This document shows positions 48,036 through 58,143 of a stretch of 64,000 nt of DNA, piece after piece. Position 1 is the stretch's first letter. Each line of letters opens with the position of its first letter. The DNA is taken from NCBI GenBank assembly GCA_947685225.1, contig CANTUV010000062.1, positions 19,736,501-19,800,500 on the forward strand. The letters are read 5' to 3'. This DNA comes from Garcia nutans (lineage: Eukaryota; Streptophyta; Magnoliopsida; Malpighiales; Euphorbiaceae). A model generated the notes under the pieces. It was not told the origin of the DNA and ran no database searches. It worked only from the letters and a program-made list of their open reading frames with translations. Both the position numbers and the translations under genes were made by a program.

Positions 48036-49127
48036 TTACTTCTCATCCTTCAAGTTATTTGGAAATGGACTTGAGGGCCTATAAGGATCAGAAGTTTCAT
48101 GCAACTTGGGTGAGGTTGATGCCTCCAAATTTTCCTCCTCCATTGATTGGCTTGGCTCCTCCATGTTGGGTAGTATCTCCTTGCCATTGTCTTCCTGATT
48201 AGTCCCTACATCAAAGGAATCACAAAAATTGTTATATATCACTTGTTCACTCCTCAAATTTGTGATTACCTAAATTTGTTCCAATTGGCTAGGGAACTCC
48301 TCCTTTTGGTGTGCTTGGAGTTGATGTGCCAGCTACCCAACTTTAGTTTCCACCCTCTTTACTGATTCTTCCAAAGACTCAAACCTCTCATTGCTCCCTT
48401 CCTGATTTTGTGTACTAAGTTGAAGGCAAGCATTCAAATCATCTTCCACTATGGATTGCTTGCATTGAGCTTGATGTTGCGTGCTATTGTGAATGAAGGC
48501 ATTCAATCTTTCCTCCAATGTGAGTTCCTTAGGTTCATCGTTATTTTGTGGGCTATTTTGAATGAAGGCATTCAATCTTTCCTCCAAAGTGGGTTCCTTA
48601 AGGTGATTTTGATTCAGCGTGTGTTTTTAAATATAGGCATTGAGCTTATCCTCCAATGTGGGTTCCTTAAGGTGGTCTTGGTTTGAAAATTGTTCATGAA
48701 AGTAAGGATCTCTTTGGTAAGGTTGAAAAAAAATTTGAGGTGGAATTTGCTGCTGATTTTCCCAAGAAAAATTTTGGTGGCTTTCCCAGGTTGGATTATA
48801 AGAATTGGAATATGGTTCATTACCTCCCATTTGCAGGAAAATTTGGTAGTCATATTCTTCCTCGTGCCATTCTTGGTATCGTTCGAAACCAAATGAACAT
48901 GTATTGGCACTATGTCCTGCATTGCCACATGTTGCACATACCATGTTAGAATTATAGTCCCTATCATAAACTCCCCCGTACTGTGAAAACTGCATCTTTA
49001 CAACAAAAAGAACACTTAACAATTTAAAGAAAAACAAACAAAAATTAAAAAGAAACAAATTCAAACACAATAAACAAACAAATTTACAGAAAACAAACCA
49101 ACAATTCAAAGAAAAACACACAAACAA
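48036..49127 (-). pseudogene. truncated Athila-type gag (zinc knuckle plus linker, no capsid)
   Basis: A likely start is the ATG at 48995 (MQFSQYGG). The frame upstream to 49127 is low-complexity Phe/Leu from A-rich DNA. The CCHC knuckle CATCGNAGHSANTC follows, then the conserved NSYNPTWESHQNFSW segment and a Gln/Pro-rich stretch. A fourfold 23-residue repeat is interrupted by one in-frame TAA near 48630. Further on are ESLEESVKRVETKVG and SPKLHETSDPYRPSSPFP, matching Athila-2 (KLLKKVETQVG-like and KLHKSPNPYRPPILFP). The capsid half seen in Athila-2 (58144-58806) is missing. A few stops suggest it is now dead. Confidence 0.85.
48405..48681 (-). repeat. four 69-base tandem repeats within gag
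   Basis: The element TCCTCC(A/C)A recurs at 48511, 48580 and 48649, with a variant at 48442, exactly 69 bases apart. Each unit encodes 23 residues around LTLEERLNAFIQNS. The spacing keeps the reading frame. Athila-2 has one unit (PSFEDNLNAFIQVSTPNQ). Confidence 0.88.
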
Positions 49128-49209
49128 TTCACAGAAAATAAACAGACATTTTTTATAAAAATAAAACTAAATCAACAGTCTTAATTATATTACTAGTATT
49201 GAAACCGTT

Positions 49210-49228
49210 GTCCCCAGCAGCGACACCA
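49210..49228 (-). other. primer-binding site (tRNA-Asp type)
   Basis: The minus strand reads TGGTGTCGCTGCTGGGGAC next to the 5' LTR, a variant of the Athila tRNA-Asp site. Confidence 0.85.
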
Positions 49229-49234
49229 AAAACT

Positions 49235-50911
49235 TGGTGCGTCGTGCCTAATGTTGTTGCAATACCGCAAGTACACGGGTCGCCCAAGTAATAAAGTAGT
49301 AAGTGAGTTATCGTTCCACTAAGGACAAGGTCAAGTAATAGTGCAAATCTTAACTGTTGTTTAGTAAATCAATAATTGTTGTGATGTTTTGTAATTAAAA
49401 ACAATTAATTTAATAATTGGAAGTAAAGGGAAATTAAATGTTGTGCAAATAGGATTGATGATAATAATACTATCCAAATATTGAATCCCCCTAACCTCAA
49501 TGATATTTATGAACAATCAATTCAGTTAAATCATTCAATAGAGTTGAGTTGACATTCCTCTAGATTAGACTAAAACCTCTCTCGAGTGAATTAATCTCTA
49601 ATCACTAAGTAGAGTGCCGGAATCTCTTCTCAAACACAATTAAATAGATCTTGCATTAAGAACAAGGAACTATAAACCAAAGTATCTTGTAAGTCTATCT
49701 CTAGCACTCCAATCAATCCTTAACCCTTATGAGTATTCAATTCATATCAAGCTTTCTCAAGTCAATAATATGAAAATGGCAACCAATCAATAAGCACGCT
49801 ATTATCAATTGGAAATAAATCATTAAGCATCATAAGAATAAAACAACTCAATCAAATTATTCAACTAAATATAATTACTCAATCCATACAAATAAGCTAG
49901 GGTTCATCAATATCTAGATAGAGAAGGAATTAGTTCATGTTTAAAACCAAAAAAATAGAACAAGAGAAATGAGTAAAAGAAACCAAACAATCCATGGCGA
50001 ATAATTTGTATTTCTTCACTTCCATCCTTGATTCTTGGTTTAGGTCTTGTATAGGATGTTTCTCCTTCTTCAAACTCAGCCCAATACTCTCCTCTTTGCT
50101 CCAGCAGTTGGCTCCTTCTCCCTTGTTCTAGCCTCCACGTCCAAGCACCCCTCTTCTCCATTTTCTTCTCCTTTTAACTCTCTTCAAAGCTCACCCATGC
50201 CTTCCAACTCACACCACTCTTCCTTGTCTCCCACATTTCCTTTGTTTAATCTTTCTTTTCCTCAAATTAGGCAAGCTTTTCTTTTGTTTAATATTACTTT
50301 TGGCAAAAGCTAGTCTTTGTTCCCCTCTTTTCTACAAAAGAATTTGAATATTCAAAGTTGCCCTAGGTGACACGGCCAAGCTTGCTGGCCGTGTCTCTCA
50401 CTTTGCTTGGGACACGGCCAAGCTTGCTGGCCGTGTCTCCTTCTACCCTTTCTTTCCTTCTTTTCTTCTAGGTGACACGGCCAGTGGCTTGGCCGTGTCA
50501 TGTGGGTGTGTCACCTTCTGCTTCTAGTTTTGTCAACTTTTTCTCTTTGTTTCCAAGGGTGACACGGCCATTTCCTTGGCCGTGTCATGTGAGGGTGTCA
50601 GCTATTATTTCATTTCTTTGATTTCTTGGTTTTGTTCCTTGGGTGAGACATGGCCACTGGCTTGGACGTGTCTCTTGTGTGTTTCAGCTACTGTCTTGGA
50701 ATTCATTTGAGGGACACGGCCAAGCTTGCTTTGGCTTGGCCATGTCTTGCTTGATTCATGATTTTTCTTCATTGTTTTGATCATCCAAGGGAGTGTTTGC
50801 ACTTTAACCTAAAACAAACACTTAAAACAAACTTTAAACCAAAATCAAATGAAACATTAACTAAAAACACATAAAAATCATACTAAAAACAAGTATAAAA
50901 TGATCTCATCA
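49235..50911 (-). repeat. 5' LTR of the non-autonomous Athila-like element
   Basis: 1677 bases, from TGGTGCGTCGTGCC to ATGATCTCATCA, paired with 44588-46252. Palindromes lie at 50368-50745. Confidence 0.95.
50368..50745. repeat. GACACGGCCAAGC / GCTTGGCCGTGTC palindromes in the 5' LTR
   Basis: The counterpart of 45719-46110. Loops differ between the two LTRs: the third and fourth hairpins read CCAGTGGCTTGG and CCATTTCCTTGG where the other LTR has CCAAGCTCCTGG and CCAAGCTTCTGG. The GACACGGCC and GGCCGTGTC arms are kept. Confidence 0.88.
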
Positions 50912-51457
50912 CACTTCCATCATCTTTCTCATTTTCTTCATCTTTCTTTCTTCAATTCAAATAAAATCAAGAGTAGATTACATCAAATTATAAGTTTTTA
51001 GAAGAATAAGCTAGAAAAGGTGAGACTATCAACAAGTGATTAAAGAAAAAGAGGGAAAAGAGAGAGAAAGAGGGTTTTGAAGAGGTATGTGCATATGTAT
51101 TATAATTTGCAAATAATTATTTTTCTTTGAGTTTTAATGTTTGAATTAGTTGATTGAGTCATTTATAATGAATTATTTCTTTAAAGTATTGATTAAATGG
51201 ATTTGATGAGTGAAAAATGAATTAAAAGAACTTATATGTGATGAGTATGATTCTTAATTCAACCTTTATAAGAATTTGGGTGGCTTGATGTTGTTTTTAG
51301 CCATGAGTGATGGTTAATGTTTGATTAATTGAAGTTCGAGTAAATTATTTAATATGAACTCTTTTTATGTAAAAAATTTGGTTCTGATACATTTTTACTT
51401 ATATCTTCAATATGTTTGTGTTTTATGAATTTGAAAGTGCATAATACAAAATTTTAG

Positions 51458-51735
51458 GATGTCACGGGCGTGGCCTAGAGGTAATATAGGCGTGGCATAA
51501 GAGTTGGAACTACCAGAGGAAGAAATACTCCAAAGGTAGACCCAAAACCAATACGACGGGCATGGCAACTGAGTGCCATGGTCGTGGGATTGAAAGTGAG
51601 ACTGTTTGTTTAAAAATTTTTAATGAAATAGAGCTATTCTGAATGCCACGGTTGTGGCCCTTTAATGCCATAGCCGTTGGGGTGGTCTATGGCATGTGGC
51701 AGCTTCGTTTTGTATCCCACGAGTGTAGGGTTTAG
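51458..51735. repeat. CACGG(G/T)CGTGGC motifs in the plus-strand solo LTR
   Basis: Scattered GTCACGGGCGTGGCC, TAGGCGTGGCAT, GACGGGCATGGCA, TGCCATGGTCGTGGG and TGCCACGGTTGTGGCC motifs. They are close in type to the Athila-1 palindromes although the LTR belongs to a different family. Confidence 0.7.
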
Positions 51736-52878
51736 ATGCTACGGACATGGTATACCTGGATGATGTTTTTGGCTTGTATTTTGTGATATACGGTCCTTGT
51801 ATGAGGCTTATATATTTATGTTTCTTACCCTTGTGTTAATAATTCCTGTATATATGTGTTAAAAGTTTGGAAAAGTGCAATAAATGTTGAATTTATGAAA
51901 AATATATGTAATACTAAATGTTGATCAAAGTATTGTTCTATTGGTATGATTTATAATTCAATGTTAACTAAAAATTAATGAATTTGCCAAATCATACTGA
52001 TTTTAGATCTAGCTTGGGATTGAATAGCTAGCCAGAAGGTGGATATCCATAGTGATAGTGGGCACTCCATTTCATTAGTGGATACATTGTGTCATTAGTA
52101 ACAGTGGGCATATTTGCCATTACATATTCTTTAGATTGGGCATTAAATTGTCAAAAGTGACCGTTATCCAAACCCATGATCTGAGTTTAGTGTGCATGGG
52201 CAAATTTAAAGAAGTTATCTATCTTGAAAATAATGTGTTAAGTGGTTGTTGTTAAACTAACCAAACTCTGAATTTAATCATGTTTAGTGTTTCATGCCCC
52301 AATGAATTTATTAATTTCTTATTTAATGTTCTAAAGTGTTTATATATAGTTCCAACAAATTTAGAAATTTGTTTATATATAGTTCTCTTTCTTTCAAATT
52401 TATTGCATATTATAAATCCATAAGCACCACTAAGCTTTACTTAGTGTGTTAGAATTGTTTTCTGCCTCCTAGATAAAACCAGAAGAGTTGAGACTATTGA
52501 GTGATAGATATACATTTCAGATCAACTGCATCACAAAGGTTCAAAGAGCAATATTATGAATATTGTATTCTGTATGATTCACATAGAAGTACTTTATAAT
52601 TTTATATGACAGTTGTATAAGTTTGAGGGCAGTAAGAGAACTATTATAATATATACAATGTAACTTAATAATAGAAGTTCTTTATAAATTAAACAGATAT
52701 ATGTATATAATAAAGGTATGATCACGATATTTCTTTTAAAATGTAATAATTGCATTAATGTGTTAAAGCATTTTTGCTATAATTTATATATAATCATTAT
52801 AGTCTAGTTGAATGCTTAAGTGACATTATCTATGTAGTTAAGTATATAGACTAACTATGTAGGGGATGTTACAAGAAC

Positions 52879-53043
52879 AAATCAATAAATTTTAAATTTA
52901 AAAAAAATCATAGTTTTATTTGATAGATTATATTAGATTTTATGGATTATGTTTTGATTTTTTCTTCATGAATATATGTATAAACAAGCCATTTTCATAG
53001 AAATAAAATGAGCCATTTCTTAAGTTCCATTAAAAAACCAAGA
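52879..53043 (+). repeat. right LTR of the TRIM, second part
   Basis: It matches the later two-thirds of 43520-43733, including TTATATTAGATTTTATG and CATTTTCATAGAAATAAAATG. It ends ...TAAAAAACCAAGA, followed by ATGGG. Confidence 0.9.
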
Positions 53044-53972
53044 ATGGGGAAAAACATATTTGCGGGGCTCCAAACTAGCAAAACAAAAAACAAAACAATC
53101 AACGCAAATCTGCCTGAACCTAGATGAGCCCCACAAAGATGAGAAAAACCCTAGGACTTTAAGAAGTAAAAACTGAAATCACAACAAAATCACAATTGAA
53201 AAACTGAAATCAACAGTAATGTAAATTTTGAACCAGTAGCTAGGATTCTTGATGTGGAGGGTAAGCAGCTTTAGTTAATTAGATCCAGCCTCTTTCAAGG
53301 CGTAAGAGCAGTATCTGACATCCTACTTAACATAATATTTGTCCTAATATATATTCTAATGCATACCTTAGCTTATACATTTTAGCTTAGTCCCAAAACA
53401 TCATCAAAATCATTTGCAACCTTTCAGTACATCATCAAAATTTTGATCCTCTAGTACACCTACCGTAATAGCTTTACAGTCAAACCAGATAGTTTACTGT
53501 CATCAACAACACCACACAAATGCCAATCGTAGTGGCCAATTAAAGGGCACATGCTGATGGGAACATGCCAAATTAGCTCTTAATATTTGTGAATTATTTT
53601 ATTAAAATTGCTTCAGTAAAGCCTTGTATAATTATACTTCCAATTATCATTAGTCATATATGTGGAATTTTTTGGTATAATATTTCAGATTTTGAATGAA
53701 TATATGGTAATATTTATTATTTTATGCACAATAACAATAATTTTTTATATAAGAAAATGATTAATTTTTAAAATAAAAGATTATAATGGATTAAGCACAA
53801 TTTAACTTGTTCTGGTTTTTGGATATCAAGGAACAAATCTTACTAATAATAGATATTTTCTTAGTTATAGAAATTAAATGTATTTCTACGTATATTTATA
53901 TGTTTGTGTGTCTTTGCATGTGTACTTGCATGTTTGTGCATCTATGGGTGTGCATATGCAGGTTCTATGCCC

Positions 53973-54050
53973 ACATGTCCATAAAAGTGAAAAGAATATG
54001 GTCACCAACAAACATGTCCATAAAAGTGAAAAGGATATGGTCACCAACAA
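53973..54050 (+). repeat. 39-base tandem duplication
   Basis: Two adjacent 39-base copies starting ACATGTCCATAAAAGTGAAA and ending GGTCACCAACAA, differing at one base (A/G). The near-identity suggests a recent duplication. Confidence 0.95.
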
Positions 54051-54088
54051 AATGTGAAAAAAATCATACAAGATTGCTTATATAGGGA

Positions 54089-54106
54089 TGTGTGTGTGTG
54101 TGTGTG
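54089..54106 (+). repeat. (TG)9 microsatellite
   Basis: Nine TG units followed by a TG-rich degenerate tract to about 54165. Confidence 0.95.
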
Positions 54107-55815
54107 CATGTTTGTGTGCAAATGTGCATGCATATGTTGGTGTATATGTGTTCGTGTGTATGTATGCCATGCTTGAATTTAGAGACACAATGTCTTGGGT
54201 CTAAGAAAATGTAAGGCTACTGGGTATCTTGAAACTAAAGTTACCCAAGGATCTCTACTCACAATTAGTACTGAAAAATTTAATTTTTAATTCGCTCTTT
54301 CTTTTCAATTTTATAAGTCAAAAAATAATAAAAATCACTCAAGCTTTATTCTCTCTTTTCTTAATCACTCCCTTATTTAGTGTTTGTCCAATTACACGCT
54401 TCATGCTTAAGTGCAATATTGATGCTACAAAGTCTCTAATGCTGTGAATAATGTACCTACGAAACATATTGGACTACGAACGATGTTACTTGCCATAAAC
54501 TCAGTGAATATTAATTCAATTTTTTAGTATAATTTAATTTCACCCTTTAAAGTATACATTAAGTAGCTTATTAAATTTTGAATATAATTATTAGTAATTT
54601 TGCTTAAGAATTTTCCATAACCCTTTATTACAAGTGACTTTGGTCTCTGCCCCGCATTATATATTTTCTCTACCGATGTGAATTTTATTCATAGTTTGGT
54701 ATTTCACTATTTATCTTGCAGGATCTCAATGGTATTTAATTACATACTCTTTTCCTTTCTTATGTATATTATCTATTATTATACACATTTATTGTATGTA
54801 GATATATATATACTATTTCATCATCTCTGTTTAGCCTTAATGCAAGGATATCTCAACACACGGGATATTAAGGTCAATTCATAGTATTATAGATACCTCA
54901 TAAAATAGGATATTCACATTTAATATTCATAATAAACATTGCAACAATAATAAAAATATATGGATCACATATAACATACACATCATGTAGCATTAATGTG
55001 TTGCATGAACTATATAAACATCATTAATACTCATCTCTTCATAATTTTAGGGTAGTAACTTCTCTCTTTTTTGTCAACATAAAATTCAACATGCAGATCA
55101 TCTAGTGTTTTAACCATCACTAGGGTTAGAATCTATTATAGTAAAATACAAAGTTGGCTTACTCTTCATATTAACCTTAGAATGCATGGTCTAGAAATAA
55201 TTCGATTATCAAGTTAGTTTCAGAAGACTTGACCTGGAATGACTATCACAACAATGATTTATTTTTCTCAACTCTTTTCAAGATTTTTTTTTAAATTCCA
55301 AGCATCATATTCTATACATTTTTACGATAATTCAAGGTAATTTTGTGAGGGTAATTTTATTTGCTCTACTTCTGTTAATATTCTTAGTTACCATTTGTTA
55401 TATACATGCATATATTCATATATAATTGACCCCTGTGATTTTGCCCTATTTTCTTATTAGTTGTCAAACTCCTCTCTCTTTTAACTTTTTTACTTATGAG
55501 TTGCCATGTCAAATGGTCAACCAATTTATCACTACCAATTAATTTATCTATCCTCATTTTTACTAATTAAGCTTGGTGAATGTATACTTATTTTTTTTCA
55601 TAGAATTCGGCTTATGTGTCTTTTGTTTATTATATTTATATTTCTTTATTTTATTATATATGTCTAATTTTGTGTCATTTATTCATATACTATTTAATTA
55701 GCCTGCAATAAAATTAGACTAATTGTTCTTTTATTCTTTATACATTTCCTCTTTTTTTTTGTCGGCCTAGACATACATTCTAATTCCCTTTGAATATTTT
55801 ATTTAACTATTATTT

Positions 55816-56217
55816 TGTAATACCCTTATACTCTATATACATACAACATATATATATCTTATATATGTAAAATACATATATAGAATATGAGAGTGATACA
55901 ATATTTTACTATAGAATACCCTCTTTTAAGATATTTATAGTTAAAATATAATTAGATTGATTATATTAGAGAAAATCAGTGGAAATAATTCGCCAGAATT
56001 TTGTATATAATTTAAATAAATCTCAAATTATTAAAAACACAACATGCATAAAAATTACACTACTAAACTCACACTTTTATTAAAAAAAAAAAACCCCATC
56101 ACTTCTCCATACTATGTTCAAGTGTTTATCTCTGATATATAAAGTACTTTAATTACTTTTACAATACTAAAAACCTTATTTACATATTGTTTAGATCAAT
56201 TTTGTATATATTTTCTA
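55816..56217 (-). mobile_element. start of a Tekay-like LTR, cut by Athila-2
   Basis: TGTAATACCCTTATACTC at 55816, then ATATGTAAAATACATATATAG, matching the first part of 11184-14222 and 23372-26405 (ATATGTAAAATACGCATATA). It includes the AATTCGCCAGAATTTTGTAT segment found in both. Athila-2 begins at 56218, so the rest should lie beyond the window. Confidence 0.75.
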
Positions 56218-56352
56218 TGATGTTTTTGTTGATTTTAAGTTAATTTTCATGTTAATTTGTACTTAAGTTTGTTTGAAGTTGTTGATTTAGGTTAAGGTGC
56301 ATTTGATGGAGCTTTTAACTAAAATTTGGTGGACTTGTTGGAGAAAAGCATG

Positions 56353-56756
56353 TGACACGACCAAGCTAGACATGGCTTGGCCGTGTCTCTCATCAAAAGA
56401 AGAAGAGATCAAGGACAAGGCAGGACACGGCCAGGATAAACCAAGCTTGGCCGTATCCCTCAAGCAAATTTGGACAAAAGCTGACATGGCCAAGAGACAC
56501 GGCTAAGCCACTGGTCGTGTCTCACCTAAGGAACAAAAGGCAAAGAAAGAAAAGAAAAAAGCAGAGAGTGACACCACCACATGACACGGCCAAGCCACTG
56601 GCCGTGTCACATGACACGGCCAGGAGCTTGGCCGTGTCACCCCTTGGAAACAAAGAAAAGAAGAAGGCAGCAAGGGACACGACCAAAAGCTTGGCCGTGT
56701 CCCAAGAAAAAAAAAAGAAAAACAAGAGACACGGCCAACAAGCTTGGCCGTGTCAC
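56353..56756. repeat. GACACGGCCAAGC / GCTTGGCCGTGTC palindromes in the Athila-2 LTR
   Basis: About seven hairpin-capable units near 56353, 56423, 56483, 56582, 56611, 56676 and 56728. Arms are GACACGGCC and GGCCGTGTC with variable loops. The spacers are purine-rich and unrelated. Confidence 0.9.
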
Positions 56757-56858
56757 CCTGGATCACTTGGTATGCTTCCACGAGGTATGGATTATTGTGG
56801 ATTAGTTGGGGACAAAAAGGATAAAAAGGAGTGAGAGGTGGAAGGATTTATGGAAGAA

Positions 56859-56866
56859 ATATAAAA
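56859..56866 (+). promoter_or_regulatory. candidate TATA box of the Athila-2 LTR
   Basis: ATATAAAA about 100 bases downstream of the palindrome cluster and 640 bases into the LTR. The position is plausible for the U3/R boundary. Confidence 0.4.
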
Positions 56867-58041
56867 CAAATTGGAAAGTGGGATACAAAGAGTGATGGGG
56901 TGTCTTAAAAATTTAAAAAAAAAAGAGAGAGAGGGAAAATGGAAGAGCATGGAGGGATAAGAAAACATGTTGAATATATTGAGTGGACATTCTGTACACC
57001 CCATATCTTCTTCTTCCTTGATTCTTTCTTGAGAGAGCAAGACACCATTCTTCCCATCTTCATTCACCATTTCCTTTCACACATCAAGTACAAAGACAAT
57101 CGTTGGAATTGAAGTGAGTAGCTAGTTCTTAAGGATTAGGGTTTTAAGAGGCTTGATTGGAGAGTTGTGAACTTGAGAGAGTTATCATTCATCCTTTAAG
57201 AAGAGAGCCATTGATTCAAGAGATCTTGGAAGTTCATCATCACACATCAAAGAGGGAGCTACGAAAGAGACAAGGAGTCCGATTCTTAGCATCTCCAAAA
57301 GGGATTTTTTAAACTCTTTCTTTTAATCCATTTCTTATTTGTTGTTGTTGTGTTAAGAACATTAATATTGCAATGAATAATTTTGATTTGGTTTATAGAT
57401 GATGATGAGCTAATTTACTCATGCCTTGGGTTGTAGTATATTTGATTAAATGACTTGATTTGATGATTCCATTGATATACCTTATTATTGGTTGATTGCA
57501 TTAAAATTAAAGGTAAATTGATAGATTGGCCACCTATTGATTACTTAATATTGAATGACGGACCGAGAGGTGAAGTTTAATATTGGAACTATGCAATTGA
57601 CTACCTTAAGAATGAATTAAAAATATAAGTCTTAGGGTTTATTAATTTGCTGATGTAAAATAATTAGTTGTTGTTAATTCATGAATGTGAAAATTAGTGA
57701 ATTGGTAATTGATTAATTAACCTTAAGGAACAAATTAATTTACAAGTTTATATTAATGGATAATTTGATAATTAAACATTTGATTAAATGGACCTACAAC
57801 CCTAGGCACCATTTCCATAATTGAATTGATCTTGCACAAAATCACTCATTTTCATTTCTTAAGTTAATTACAATTCACCAACTCAATCACACACTCAAGT
57901 TTATTATTTTATGCTAATCAAACTATTACAAGCAATTCCTTCCTTGTGAGACGACCTTGGGGCGATCACCGTTACTGCAATAGCCTCGTATACTTACGAG
58001 TGTCGCTTTGTAGTAGTGTTAATTAGAGAGCAATAAGTTTT

Positions 58042-58056
58042 TGGTGCCGTTGCCGG
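58042..58056 (+). other. primer-binding site (tRNA-Asp type) of Athila-2
   Basis: TGGTGCCGTTGCCGG, one base from the Athila consensus TGGCGCCGTTGCCGG, complementary to the tRNA-Asp 3' end. Confidence 0.92.
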
Positions 58057-58143
58057 AGAAGGCAATTTTTGTTAATAGTTTGAATCTTTTAATTTATTTA
58101 TTAAATCATTTACAGTGATCTTTTTAAATTGCTTAGGTGATTT

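Larger units (their letters stand above)
44588..50911 (-). mobile_element. non-autonomous Athila-like element with complete LTRs, target duplication CACTT
   Basis: LTRs lie at 44588-46252 and 49235-50911, with perfect CACTT at 44583-44587 and 50912-50916. The PBS lies left of the right LTR and a purine tract right of the left LTR, giving minus orientation. The 3.0-kb internal region holds only the nucleocapsid/linker part of gag (48036-49127). Protease, RT, RNase H and integrase are absent. It would depend on an Athila helper. Athila-2 shares its gag linker and palindrome class. Confidence 0.95.
44275..52873 (+). repeat. plus-strand Tekay-like solo LTR, itself split by the Athila-like element
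   Basis: It begins TGTAATTTTT at 44275 and ends GGGGATGTTACA at 52873. Its own sequence is 44275-44587 plus 50917-52873, about 2.27 kb. The target duplication is decayed: AGATT (44270-44274) versus AGAAC (52874-52878). The uninterrupted TRIM LTR has AGATC, from which each differs by one base. TATATAAAG lies at 44519-44527. The segment CACTAAGCTTTACTTAGTGTG resembles the conserved CTTAGTAGTAC region of the other Tekay-like LTRs in opposite orientation. Confidence 0.8.
43520..53043 (+). mobile_element. TRIM (copia-type, initiator tRNA-Met primed) split by a nested insertion
   Basis: Left LTR 43520-43733 (214 bases, TGTTGAAAAT...AACA). PBS TGGTATCAGAGC at 43735-43746. Short internal region without coding sequence (43747-44221). 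Purine tract AAGGAGGAG at 44222-44230. The right LTR is in two parts, 44231-44274 and 52879-53043. Flanking target duplications ATGGG lie at 43515-43519 and 53044-53048. The unnested length is about 920 bases. It has no genes and would need proteins from a full copia element. Confidence 0.92.
53049..55815. other. AT-rich spacer without recognisable genes
   Basis: No coding region or element terminus was found. It holds a 39-base direct duplication (53973-54050), a (TG)9 microsatellite (54089-54106) and surrounding TGTG-rich sequence. Confidence 0.5.
56218..58032 (+). repeat. 5' LTR of Athila-2
   Basis: The start TGATGTTTTTGTTGATTTT resembles the start of the non-autonomous element's LTR in sense orientation (TGATGAGATC...). 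It ends AGAGAGCA, ten bases before the PBS. The end region contains GACGACCTTGGGGCGATCAC and CGTATACTTACGAGTGTCGC, the usual structured end of Athila LTRs. The left boundary is inferred, as the 3' LTR is not available. Confidence 0.7.

Noticed and set aside
48627..49127. Hydrophobic N-terminus of the gag-like frame as a signal peptide or membrane protein
   Set aside because: The Phe/Leu-rich stretch is a translation of A-rich low-complexity DNA between the PBS and the likely ATG at 48995.
56503..56834. Open frames through the palindromes of the Athila-2 LTR as a protein gene
   Set aside because: Frames on both strands stay open because the repeated CG-rich motif lacks stops. They have low complexity and lie within the LTR.
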